A stretch of DNA of 64,000 bases from Diospyros lotus (taxonomy: Eukaryota > Streptophyta > Magnoliopsida > Ericales > Ebenaceae): NCBI RefSeq assembly GCF_014633365.1, contig NC_068352.1, forward strand, positions 32,025,310 through 32,089,309. The letters are read 5' to 3'. Of this stretch, positions 35,691-47,108 are shown in pieces. The notes under the pieces are model-generated. The model was given only the letters and a program-made list of their open reading frames with translations, searched no databases and was not told where the DNA came from. The translations under genes and the position numbers were made by a program. Each line of letters starts with the position of its first letter. Positions within the stretch are counted from its first letter, which is position 1.

Positions 35691-36221
35691 TTCCAGTTCC
35701 AGGTCTCGAAGAGAGAGGATCCTGAAGCTTATTGAAGCTTGAAGCTGCTCTCTCTATCTCTCTCTGCTCTCTGCAATTAAATGGTTATGATGTCTGGTTA
35801 GGCTTACATTTATAGAGATAGGTCTGTGGTGGGGGGGAAAGTGGTAAGAAAATTAATGTTCCAATGCGGTCTGCAGTGAAATTCTTCATATGTTTATCGT
35901 GATTTGGTAATATATATATATATATATAGCAACAATTTATAAATTAGGACTAGCAAAAAAATATAAATTGAAATAAAATCACCCATTAAAATAACGTGAA
36001 TAATGGTACATAATAATAAATGTATTTTATTTTTAAATAAGAAATATTTGTTGTATATTGTTTTTTAATATTTAAATAAATTTAAATATTAACTTTATTT
36101 TAATATTTTAGTGAGTATTATGAGGTTGTCAGCATAATTAATAATTTTAAACTTCAAAACTAATATAATACTTAGAGAAATTGTTTTATTTAATGGTTTT
36201 TCACAAGGTGGCTATGATGAC

Positions 36222-36396
36222 CTACGTTGCACGGAAACATCTCAGATGTATCGTTTTCCTATTTCTGAAACGTTTCGGAAATGTTTTTTATTTTCGTTTT
36301 GGACCCTATTTATGCCTATTTTTTTATAAAAATGTCCGTTTTCGTTTTCGGAAATATTTTGAAAACGTTTTCCGTTTCTGTTTTCGTGCAACATAG
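36222..36396. mobile_element. Short MITE, TIR CTAYGTTGCACGRAAAC
   Basis: This 175-bp element has 17-bp inverted ends, CTACGTTGCACGGAAAC and (reversed) CTATGTTGCACGAAAAC, with 15 of 17 matching. The interior is rich in 'gtttcggaaat' and 'cgttttcgg' motifs. The target duplication was not resolved. It is the best-kept member of a family with longer, worn copies elsewhere in the window. Confidence 0.75.
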
Positions 36397-36490
36397 TTGA
36401 TTATCTCCCCTACGAGTAGTATATTTTTTTTAATGGAGGGAAGATTATATTTTTATATTTTTATTAATTATTTAGATCTTTTAGTGTAAT

Positions 36491-36639
36491 TTTTTTTATT
36501 TAGATGACACTTCATCGTAAACGCCCCCATCAACTGACCCCTTAGTAGGATGGAGAATTTAAATTAGGAACTCAATGACTAGGAATTATACGCAGGCTTT
36601 CTGTAAACATGTGGGCGAACAACTGGGCATACTTGGGGG
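36491..36639 (-). mobile_element. Poly(A)-tailed retroposon (SINE-like), copy 1
   Basis: The 149-bp insert begins with a T-run on the plus strand (a tail on the minus strand) and is flanked by CTTTTAGTGTAAT (36478-36490 and 36640-36652), continuing into T-runs. The middle 'gagaatttaaattaggaact' matches the insert at 39499-39674 ('gagttaaattaggaaatcta'). Confidence 0.65.
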
Positions 36640-37428
36640 CTTTTAGTGTAATTTTTTTTTTTTATTAGAGCTGGGGACATGAGTTGCTTAAACCTATAAA
36701 TGCTTTTTAGTTGTATTTAGTGAAATTATTATGTATGAAAAAAAAAAAAAGCATTGCGAGAAAGGAATGGCTTGACACCAAAATTAGCTAAGCTTGAGTT
36801 AGGGAACATTGGAGGAAAAATATTAAGCAAATATATATCACATTTAGTATTATTAAATATTAATTTTTTTAATTTTAAAAATAGTTGTAAAAGTATTTTC
36901 AGTGGATTAAACCTTAATTAAGATAATTTTAGTTAATTAAACATAGTAAAGTTAAATTAATTTTAATTTAACCAAAATAAAAATTAAAAAATCCATCGCC
37001 TATTGGAACCATCATTGATTATTGTTCTAACCGAGCATCCCATTGTTCCAAGGAACCCATTGCCTGAGGAGCCCATATCAGCTGTTGGCTGTTCTATCCA
37101 TAAAAATAAGCTATCGCATCAAATTTGTACACATAATTGAATAATAATTATCTCAAATTAACACAAAAAACTTAACATTTTTTTTTTAAATTCATCCTAC
37201 AATTAAAGAAATATTTGTTTTAATACTTCCAGGTATAATAGATGAAAATTTTCATCTGAAAGAGATGAGATTTTTACTATTAATTAATTAGAGAATAAAT
37301 TTTGAAAAATGAATTTTTTTAAATTTTTTATCATTAATTTAAGATAATCACTATATATAAATTTAGTCAAATAATTTATTTTTATTGGTGAAATAGCTAA
37401 AGAGATAGAAAAGAAGAATGCAGATGTG

Positions 37429-37715
37429 ACCCCCAAGGCGTAGATTAATTGGCAAGGGAAGAACTGTTGGGGTGTTGCTCTTTATGCTCTCAAGATCTGT
37501 GTTCGAACTCTAGACATGAGATAGTTTAATAAGTAATAAGTAATCCTAAAAAGTAAAAAGTGTTTGTCGTTCTTACGTTTGCGGTTGTGTTAGGGGTCGA
37601 AACCTGTCTGTTGGGTTCTCTGATTTACTTCTCCTGTTGAAATCATGGAGTCGAACTACGGGAGCATTCGTGATGGTGTGTCAACAAAAAAAAATAATAA
37701 TAAAAAAAAAGAAAC
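37429..37715 (+). mobile_element. tRNA-derived SINE with A-rich tail
   Basis: It has the A-box-like 'ggcgtagattaattggcaag', the B-box-like 'tgttcgaactctaga' about 60 bases on, and an A-rich 3' tail (37685-37711). It is flanked by GCAGATGTG (37420-37428 and 37716-37724), with further similarity outside. Confidence 0.75.
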
Positions 37716-38074
37716 GCAGATGTGGTCTCTAGTCTAAGATGATTAGGTTTTGATTTGAAGCCATTAGGACTCTTCATATCTCACAATTAATTAATTTTGC
37801 AATCACAACCATGACTTTTGGCGATGGTGGAAACATATGTCAAAGTCACATCAATGGGTTCTATTGCGTTAAGTTTTTGTAAATTGAACTTGGTGATGAT
37901 TTAGCCACACGGCGGGTAAGGAGGTGAGAGATATAGAGATAAGAGATAAAAGAAGAAGTCGCCAAAGAAGCAACAATAATTGCAAAAAAAAAAAAAAAAA
38001 CAAATCCAAAGAAGAAGAATTTGCAATGAACAATCATCTTCATTATCAGTCTCCTTTGTTGCCTCGTTAAAAGT

Positions 38075-38905
38075 TTAGGTGGTGTTTTGGTTTTGTGTTT
38101 TGAGTTTTGAATTCATTTTGAGTTTTATATTTTGAGTGTTTATTTTGAAATTTTTAAAAATGTTTTTTTTTTATTTTGAAAAATTATTTCTCAAAACAAA
38201 AAACTAGAAAACGCGTTTACTTTGAAATTTTAAAAATAATTTTTTTTTGTTATTATGATATTTTATTTAATAAATTAAATTTAAAATAAATTATAAATAT
38301 TTATTAATAAATTATAAATTTGATTCAAATACTTTAAATTATAAAATAAAATTTAAATAAAATAAAATAAAAACATCAACAACCTTAGAAATATCATTTA
38401 AAAAAATTAATACAAACAAAACATATCACATATTTAGTTTAATAAAAAAAAAATTAAATAACACACACAAAAAAAAAAAAAAATCAAATCAGGGAGCAAC
38501 AAGGATGTCTTCTTCATCTAGGGTTTTCTGTGTGTTGGGGGGCGGGGGCGTTGGTCTCGGTGGTGGTGGCAGTGGGGGCGCTGATTGCGGTGGCGGTGGA
38601 GTTGAATGTTGACGATGATGGCAGTGGCAATGGCTGTCGATGGCCAGAAAAGAAGAGGAGAATGGAGAAAAGATATGGGGGAGAGAGAGAGAGAAGGGGG
38701 AGAGGGGAGTGGGTTTGTGCGTGTGCGAGTGGGGGATGGAGGCTGTTTTTCGCGTTTTGCATCTGTTTTGTGTTTTCAATGTATTTTCACTGAAAACACC
38801 CAAAATTTTTATTTGTTTTCAAAAACACATTTTGAAAAATAACAAAAAGAACGCGTTTTCAGTGTTTTCAAAAATTAAAAACAGAAAATGACCTAAAAAT
38901 GGGAA
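38075..38905. repeat. Large foldback-like repeat with GC-rich centre
   Basis: The left arm ('taggtggtgttttggttttg', 'gaaaacgcgttta' near 38207) and right arm ('aacgcgttttcagtg' near 38850, 'cagaaaatgaccta') are roughly inverted. The centre (38489-38760) is GC-rich with GGT and GGC runs. The open frames there are Pro/Ser low complexity, so I do not call a gene. Confidence 0.4.
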
Positions 38906-39296
38906 AGAGAATAGGCTTTAGAGTTTAAAATTTAAGATTTAGAGTTTAGGAAACTAAAATTTAAAATTTAAGATTTGGGTTGTGATTGGCAAAGTGATAA
39001 GGCTATATAATAAGTTCCATCATCGATGATGGTCTTATCTTTATTCACTCAACCTCCTCCTTCCACTACCTTTTTTTTTTTTTTCTCTCACCTCAATCAA
39101 TTGCTTGGTTCCCATTAGCATCAACACTAAGAGGTCTAATCTTTGAAATCCATGGCTAGTTGATTGGGCATTGTTGACCCAAGAGTTAATTTAAGTTATT
39201 TTATTTTATATATATTCTGATTATTACTTTAACATTAATTAGAGTTTAATAAGTATAATTTTAATTTAATTAGATTTAATCAATTCTAATTAATAA

Positions 39297-40295
39297 ATGT
39301 TTAATTGATGGAATTTACAACGCAAGGGGTATATTAGCACCAAAAAAAAAAAAAAACAAGGATGACTTTTAGAATCATTTTAAAATCACTAAGGCAAATG
39401 ACCCAAACTACAGAAATCTTGAATGTAATTTACCCACGCTACATCTTCTCTCTGTCTGAATTTGGCCTACAAAACTAAAAAGCCCAATTTCGTTTAATTT
39501 TTTTTTTTTAAATAACATCCCAACGAGTGTTCCCATCTACTGGTTCCAAAATACCGTGAATGAGTTAAATTAGGAAATCTAGTGACCCTTAATTTCGATC
39601 CCAGAGCAACACTCTGATTATTATAGAGCAGGTTCCAAACAGGATAGTCAAAATCACCAAACTATATCCCTGGGCCAATTTCGTTTTAATAAAATCTTAT
39701 TCAATGAGAACACTAGCCATTGTTAGAAATATGAAAAGAAAGAAAGAGACACACAAGTAATAATAATGATGAAATAATAAAAGATGGAACACACGAATGT
39801 TATGTGGTTCGGGAAACTCCTCTACATTTACGAAATTACTGTAGTATTTTTATTATGTGAAAAAAAATATACACAATAATTTTACAAACACTCTCTACTC
39901 ACAAAATCACAACCAATTATACCCAAAAAAAAATTTCTTCTCACTTAACTCCATCTCTCTACTCTCTTTTAAGCTGCAAAAAAGAATGAGAGGAGGGCCT
40001 GTAAATACAGACACCCAAATTGTGATGAACTGACTACCAACTCTCTAATTCAAGATAGGCGTGGAAATGAGAGAATACTTCTTTTAAAAAGTAAGGTAGG
40101 CGTCGCATGAACATTTCAATTTGGCTACTGCTTTAATTTCAAAAGCAGCAGCCATTGCTGCATGCTTTTTTCAATTTTTTTTCTTTTATTATATTTAGTG
40201 GCGGTTTTGTTTTTGTGTTTAATTTTTCTTTGCCTTTTGTCTATTCACCTTGACTCCTTTTTCTTCTTTTCTCCACAGCCTCCCTTTGAATTGTT
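39297..40295 (+). repeat. 1-kb tandem duplication, copy 1
   Basis: It runs from 'aatgtttaattgatggaatt' to 'ctccctttgaattgtt', and matches 40301-41350 over its length apart from one private insert in each copy. The shared middle includes 'gttatgtggttcgggaaact', a motif often seen in plant LTRs, so the unit may contain an old LTR fragment. Confidence 0.85.
39499..39674 (-). mobile_element. Poly(A)-tailed retroposon, copy 2, private to duplication copy 1
   Basis: The 176-bp insert starts with a T-run on the plus strand and is flanked by CCAATTTCGTTTAAT (39484-39498) and CCAATTTCGTTTTAAT (39675-39690). Duplication copy 2 has the single empty site 'gcaatttcgttttaat' near 40507. Related to 36491-36639. 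Confidence 0.75.
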
Positions 40296-40300
40296 CACGC

Positions 40301-41350
40301 AATGTTTAATTGATGAAATTTACAACGCAAGGGGTATTTAGCAAAAAAATAAATAAATAAATAAATAAACAACGATAACTTTTAGAATTATTTTTAAATC
40401 ACTAAGGCAAATGACCCAAATTACAGAAATCGTAAATGCAATTTATCCACGTTACATCTTCTCTCTCTCTCTCTCTCTCGAAATTTGGCCTACAAAACTA
40501 AAAAATGCAATTTCGTTTTAATAAAATCTTATTCAATAAGAACACTTGGCATTGTTAGAAATGTGGAGAGAAAGGAAGAGGCACACAAATAATAATAAGG
40601 ACGAAATAATAAAAGACAGGACATAAGAATTTTATGTGACTCGAGAAATTTTCTTACGCTCACAAAACTATTGCAATATTTTCATTATGTAAAAAAAAAA
40701 TATACATAGTAATTTTACAAATACTCTCTGCTCACAAAATCACAACCCAATTATATTCAAATAATTTTTCTTCTTACTTTACTTTCTTTTAAGCTGCAAA
40801 AAATAATAAGAAGGGAGTCTATAACTACAGACACCTAAATTATGATGAGCTGGCTGCGTAAGTTCTTGGGGACCAAAAGGTAAAATCCCTCGTCTAGGGA
40901 TCTCTATAGCTCAATTCCAAGATTTTTGTAGGAGAGTTAAATCACGAAACTTAATAATAAAATTCGAAAACAGGATCTTAACTGTCAATATAACAATTAA
41001 ATCTAGAGCTTATTGAGACTAATGCGTAAATGGTCTCAACCGTTAGACTATGCATATGAGAGCGATTCCCTAAGTTCTCTAATTTAAGATAAGCCTCGAA
41101 ATGAGAGAACACTCCTTTAAACACAAAAAAAAAAAAAAAGCAAGGTAAGGTAGGCGTGGAATGGAGATTTCAAATTGGCAACTGCTTTAATTTCAAAAGC
41201 AGCAAGCAGCCATTTGCTGCATGCTTTTTCAATTTTTTTCTCTTATTATATTCAGTGGCTGTTATGTTTTTGTGCTTAATTTTTCTTTGCCTTGTGTCTA
41301 TTCACCTTGGCTCCTTTTTCTTCTTTTCTCCACCCTCCCTTTGAATTGTT
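40301..41350 (+). repeat. 1-kb tandem duplication, copy 2
   Basis: It starts 'aatgtttaattgatgaaatt' immediately after copy 1 and ends 'ctccctttgaattgtt'. It lacks the retroposon of copy 1 and has its own 204-bp insert. A (CT)n expansion near 40462-40488 replaces a shorter CT run in copy 1. Confidence 0.85.
40867..41070 (-). mobile_element. SINE-like insert private to duplication copy 2
   Basis: This 204-bp insert is flanked by TAAGTTCT (40859-40866 and 41071-41078). On the minus strand it contains 'gcatagtctaacggttgaga', which resembles a tRNA A-box, and a weak B-box-like 'ttttcgaattt'. Copy 1 has the empty site. The class is probable SINE, but the 8-bp duplication would also fit a hAT-type element. 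Confidence 0.65.
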
Positions 41351-43054
41351 GACTTTAGTTTTAAGAGGCATTGCGTGTGCTAGACTTGTAGTATATTATT
41401 ATATTTATAATTGTTAAAAAAACAATCATAATAATGATATAATAATTTTTATTACTTTGGAGATATTCTTGTGCATCATAGCTCAGCATTTCCAACAACA
41501 ATTATCCAATCAAAGGAGGAGTGTAACAGAAAGAAGAAAAAAAGAAAGAAGACGAAAATAAGATGAAAAAATGAAACAAGCACATGATATTATCAGCAAC
41601 ATTTTTCGTTTTAGAAGAATGTTCATTTCTGAAACATTTTCGAATCTTGTTTCGGACCTCATTTATCCCTATTTTTTTAGAAGAATGTTTGTTTTTTACG
41701 TTTTCATTTTTTCTATCAAAAATGTTTCCCATTTTCATTTTTCTGGAACATAGATTATCAATTTGTACTTGAAATTAGGGAATAGAGATGTCCTGAAAGA
41801 GACAGAAAAAGCTTGCGGTTGTGGGGGGTGGGGGGCTGTATTGTATTGATGACATAATTATAAAACTGAAGTAACAAATTAAATGTCGGTATTCATAATT
41901 CATTATCGTCATCTGGGGTACCCCAAACTTAATTGGCCGCATATTTCGTAACATAGTGAACATATCATGTCCTATTTAGGTGTCTCCTTAGTGTGACGGC
42001 ATAACTAAATTCTTTTTGGGTAGAAAATGAGTATAAAAATAAGATAAGATACAAAATTTATTTAGGCAGTGTTTGTTAAAATGAGTAAAATAAAATTATG
42101 TTAAAATAAAATTAAAATGCTATTCGGACCAAGATATGAAATAGTCAAAATAAGACTGTGAAACATTTAAAGATTTTTATCAAATTGTTTGTTAATTTTT
42201 TTAGAATACATTGAAGAGCACATGTCATTTTTTTTTTACTTGTAAAGTCTAAGATATGTTTATCTGGAAGGAATGAGAGATAAGCATATATGAAAAATAT
42301 CAGATAAGAAATCACGAGATTTCTTTTTTAAGAGTTGTCAAATAAATTTAATAAACATATTGAAAATGATAAAAGTTTAAAATGCTTTTCATATCTTATC
42401 TTTTCTGATTTATATTTTGATTAACAAATACAGTGTATCAAAATAAAAATAAAATATATATAAATACTAAGAAGTAAGTATTTATATATATATATATATA
42501 TATATTGGGTTTCATACTTTATATGGAAAAATGATTCACCCATTACATTTTATCAACATCTATAATTAATTATATCTTTTTGGAACCATTAGGAATTTAG
42601 GATAATTTGTGTTAAATAAATAAATAAAGGGGCCTACCTGCAATTATTGAATTTTCAAATTATGTGAATCTTGGCTTGGTGTAGAAGACGTCACTCTTGC
42701 CTTTATGTGTTGTTAGTTAGAGGTCTCGTGGGACTGTTTTGGCTTTATTTTTTTTTTATTTTTTTATGTGCTAATTGTTTTTTGTATTTATCAATTGTTA
42801 ATAATAAATTTTTTTCAAAGATTGTCTTGAGTTTTCTTCTTCTTCTTCTTCTTTCTCTTTTTCTTTTATTTTCATGCGAAAAGATTCTTCTCATAAAATT
42901 TGTCTTCTTAGTATTTGATATTTATTTCATTTGATTCGATTAATATCATTATTTGTATTTATTTCATTTGATTCGATTAATATCATTATTTAGTGTTTTA
43001 ATTACATTACTACAATATGAACTAATGTTATTTGTTGATTGTTTGATTACCCAC

Positions 43055-43440
43055 AACTCCTATGATGCATGAAAATTTTTTAGGGACATCCTTTTGGTGT
43101 TTCCAAAATGTTTTATTAAAAAAATTTAAAAATATTTTTAGATCATTTCTACAATTTAGAAAATATTTTAGTCATTTTATAATATTAAAAAATATCTAAA
43201 AAGCATTTTCGTCATGAAAGGTTAGAGAGAATTTTTTTTGTTGTCTCTAACTCAAAATTTTAAATTTTTCTTAAAATTTAAGTTGATTTTTAAATTGAAT
43301 GACTATTTTTTATATTAAAAATTACATTTAAAAAAGACTCCTATATTTTTTTATTTACACAATTTTCTCATTTTTCTATTTTTTATTTAAAAAAATATTT
43401 TTTTATTTCTATTTTGTATTGTATCCCATTTTTATTAAAA
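43055..43440. repeat. Worn member of the CTATGTTGCACG repeat family
   Basis: It starts 'cctatgatgcatgaaaattt' and parallels 30969-31372 along its length, including 'cattttataatattaaaaaa', 'ggttagagagaa', 'gaatgactatttttt' and 'atattaaaaattacattt'. Its right end is too worn to define. Confidence 0.5.
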
Positions 43441-43586
43441 CAATTACACGGATCCGAATCAACCACCCGCAAAAGAGCAAACAACCAACTGCCCATGATG
43501 AAACAAATGATTCAGTTCCGTGGCAAAACATTTTGAATCCAAATATTTGAATGTGACCAATTGATGAAGAATCAATCAAATACTAG

Positions 43587-46500
43587 CTAAAGACTTGAAA
43601 GAGCAATTTGAAAGAGGATTTGGTTCCAAGTATCAGGCACCCCGGCGATGCACCAATGGGTGCAGTCCATTCCAGAGGCACCACCAATCCCATAAATGGA
43701 GGGATGCCCATCTTTTCTCAGCAGACAAAGTGTGGTTATGTCAAGCAAGGTCACCGGTATCTGAATCTTGGTCAATGCCCTCTTCACCACCGCCACCGCT
43801 GGCGGGTACTGGCCGGGGTAGGTTGAGCCCGCCACCGGAGTGGTCTGCCCCTCGCATTGCTTCGCATTGGGTTCACCCCAGTCTGAGCCGCTGATAAAAG
43901 GAGAGACAGACAAAGACACTAAGATTTAACATATAATTTAATCTTAACAAATTTATATTTGTGATTAAAACTCGCCGAATCACTATTGAATTGACAATTT
44001 TTTCTATTATTTATCGTCTACTCCTTAATTTAAATCTTAATTTAAACTGCTTAATAGTAGAGGGTTGACACATCACAAATGTCAACACTCACATAGACAT
44101 GTCTAACTTAAACTATGACTATACTTTTATACACCTTAAGTAGTTATTTTAGTAAATATCTTAAGATTGAAAGTATAATTATTAACTTTAAATGATTAAA
44201 ACCAACATAACACTTAGAAATTTTTTTGTACATTGTAATGTTATGAGGATACAAAGATAGTACATTTTTATTAGTTGTTTAAATCTTTCAATATAATATT
44301 TTATAGTGAAACATGAAATATGCCCTACTTATTTTTTTCGATCATTTTCAATAAAATTCTTATTTATAGAAATAAAATTAATTAAATTAATGATAAGAGG
44401 GAGAGATGGATACTTGTAATGATTTGGAGAGATGCCTTGGAAGAAAACCAGAGTCTGGGTTGGATCAATGTTGGAATCCAGCCATCGGCCCCATGTGCCA
44501 AGCGCCATCTCGAATGCTGCCATCCGATCCATGTCCTTCATCACCACCTTCCCCACTTGAATATAATCCCATCTGCACCATCAATTTACACAACTTCAAT
44601 CCACCAGCCATAATTTGGGTCGAGAAAGGCATTGAAAAGGGTATCCAAATTCATTGATTCATCCAAATTTTAGATTGAAAATCATATATTATCATGCATG
44701 ATGCCGTGTCGGTGATAATTTTCTATGGGGAATTTTGACGAACGGTTGGTGGGCGTGTCGGTAGTTCCACCAATGCCACGTGTTGAAGACGAGCATGTCC
44801 ATTCCCAGCCAGTTGTTGCCATCCTGCATCGAGTCCAGCTTCAAGATTCTTCCTTTGGTCTCGTTTACAATATCCACCAGAAACATATTGCGATCAAGCA
44901 ACACGTTGACTCCATATTCCTACAACACAACATGCAACAAAGCGGAATAATGGTCCCAAAGAGTCGCAACTCTAGTGAGATATATATATCTAGATAATAG
45001 CAACTCTAGTGAATGTGGTGTCTATATCTATATTTCTATATATATAATAAATGGGATTAAAGTTGCATACTGGGATAGTGAATGTGGAGGTCATAGCAAC
45101 TCTAGTGAGATTGTAGGTGAGGTTGGGAGCAGAAGTGTAGAGCAAGCATGTTAAGGACTGCCACTGGTCTCTACTCAGAGAGTCCCCCACAAACATTATG
45201 CTCCTTCCTTCAAATATCTTCAAGAACTCCACCCCATCAAATCTGCAACCATTCAAACCCTCCACTTCATATGCCATTCATTATTCATGCTAACAAAAGA
45301 TGATAATTATGTCACCTTTACATATATATATATATTGATTCGATATTGGTAGCAATCAATCCATAATAATGTATAAACTATAAAGTATGGATATTTTTAA
45401 GGGTTGTAGTATCGATGTTATTGGTGTAGCGAACACTTTGACACTTTATCTCGCTTTTGACATATATTGAACACCTCTCACATGGTGTGTTTGACACTTT
45501 TTAATTTTTTTTTAAAAGATATAAAAATGAATACATGCAGACACTTGTAAGACACGCATATCCCTTATGCAAATACTTCTAAGACTAAAAGGTAAGAGTT
45601 TTCTTTTTTGTTATTTAATTTATGACTTGGTAGTTTTATGATTATTTTATTTTTTCATATTTTGATCGTATGATTATTCAATTTTCATATAATTGTATTA
45701 TTATTATTTTTCAACGTAAGAAACAAGAGGGGTCCTTGAACGTGTTGAAACTCGGGACTTGACCTATGACTTGCCATTTCTCGGTCTAGTCAGGTCAGAC
45801 ATATGAGTCACGAGTTGAAACTCGGGTTCTGACCCGTCAAATAGACATAAATTATCGACAATCACACGAAGGTAGACTTGAATACGCTACCTTACAGTAA
45901 TTCAAACTCCTGAACATGTACAGTAGATTATCTATGCTACCTTGAGAGATTATGTGATTCTTAATTATTATAATTTAGATTTTGGATTCTTTAGAAAACT
46001 TTAAAAGTGTGTTTGATTGCATAATATAAACAAAAAAATCAATTCCAACCCCCCAAGAATTGATTTTCTTTGATTTTGAAAAAAATATGACATTTTTATA
46101 CTTGAGTGAATAATAAATTCCATCAAAAAAGTTATCAATCAAACATCTAAAATTAGAATTTGATTGAAAAATATTTTCTTTTATTTGTCTTCCATACCAA
46201 TCAAACACACTCTAATTAAAAATGAGATTTAGTACAACAAGACATCTTTCAACGACAAAAAAAAAGCTCTTTTAACTGTCACCTTTATGAAAAATTGCTA
46301 CATTAATCGCCCAACATATGTATTTTTAGCTAAAAAAAGAAAGGAAAATCCCAAAAAAAGACAGGCCTCCTGGCCGCCCCGTGACCTTGACTTTCCCAGA
46401 ACCTGCCATCTAAATGTCCCCAAATGACAAGACAAATTTTATTTATTTACTTATTTATTGATTGATCTTTTACTCTTCCAAAAAAACAAAAAAAAATGTT

Positions 46501-47108
46501 GAATATTGTCAGGCAGTTAATAGCAGTTTTGGACGCCATTTTTGGTTCTGAAAACTGGCAAATGCAAGCAAACAAACAAACAAACAAACACTTGGAGAAC
46601 TCAATAGATAATGATCAAAGATTATGAAAGCTATATATATATATAGACAGATAAACAATAATGGAAGTAGGACGTGAAACCTAACATGTATTGTTCAACA
46701 ATATAGGCATTTATTATGTATTGTGAGGACTTATGAGACTTGAAAAGGGCAAATATTAATAAAAGAGAAGCCAACTACTTGAACTAATGGTGTTAATATT
46801 ATGTATATATAACACAATAATGGAACAGAGATAACTGGTGAATTGGGAGCGGGGGGTTACCTTGGTAAATCACAGCCGGTGGGCTGCCACCGGTACTGGA
46901 GATACTGGCGGTCGGGGCGACCGTTTTTCTGGCAGTTGAATTCCTTCTCGATGAAGGGGCAGGTGGCGGCGTCGTAGAGAGGGTATGAGGGGTCCTCCAC
47001 CCAACTTCCATGGAAGAGGTCACAGCTGTCTGCTGTACAGTTTTGTGCATTTGAGAGACAAAGAAGAAGAAGAGCAGGGAGAAGGATTTGCTGAGAAAAC
47101 AAAGCCAT
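43587..47108 (-). CDS. TRICHOME BIREFRINGENCE-LIKE protein (TBL38-43/PMR5 type), third tandem copy
   Basis: Five exons from the right: 46861-47108, 45071-45242, 44744-44919, 44414-44572 and 43587-43890, give 352 residues. The signal segment is [14 protein letters not shown]; the TBL domain has [10 protein letters not shown] and [13 protein letters not shown] is at 102-104 ([14 protein letters not shown]); FNTWHWW and D327xxH330 ([15 protein letters not shown]) follow. Function is as for the family: O-acetylation or de-acetylation of a wall polysaccharide, substrate unknown. The upstream in-frame ATG at 47181-47183 would add 25 residues, but the TATA-like TATATAAT at 47191-47198 (minus strand) puts transcription start downstream of it, so I choose 47108. 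The donor after exon 3 (CC|GTTCGT) is weaker than in the two sister copies. Confidence 0.88.
46564..46590 (+). repeat. (CAAA)n microsatellite
   Basis: About six CAAA units ('gcaaacaaacaaacaaacaa') lie in intron 1 of the third TBL gene. Confidence 0.85.

Larger units (their letters stand above)
35691..43586. other. Repeat-filled spacer between TBL genes 2 and 3
   Basis: These 7.9 kb hold no gene. They contain a MITE (36222-36396), a poly(A)-type retroposon (36491-36639), a SINE (37429-37715), a large foldback (about 38075-38905), a 1-kb tandem duplication (39297-41350) and degraded family members near 41590-41755 and 43055-43440. Open frames such as 38489-38803 are low complexity. Confidence 0.65.

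Noticed and set aside
38489..38803. 104-residue Pro/Ser-rich open frame
   Set aside because: Low-complexity content within a foldback-like repeat, with equally long frames on the other strand.
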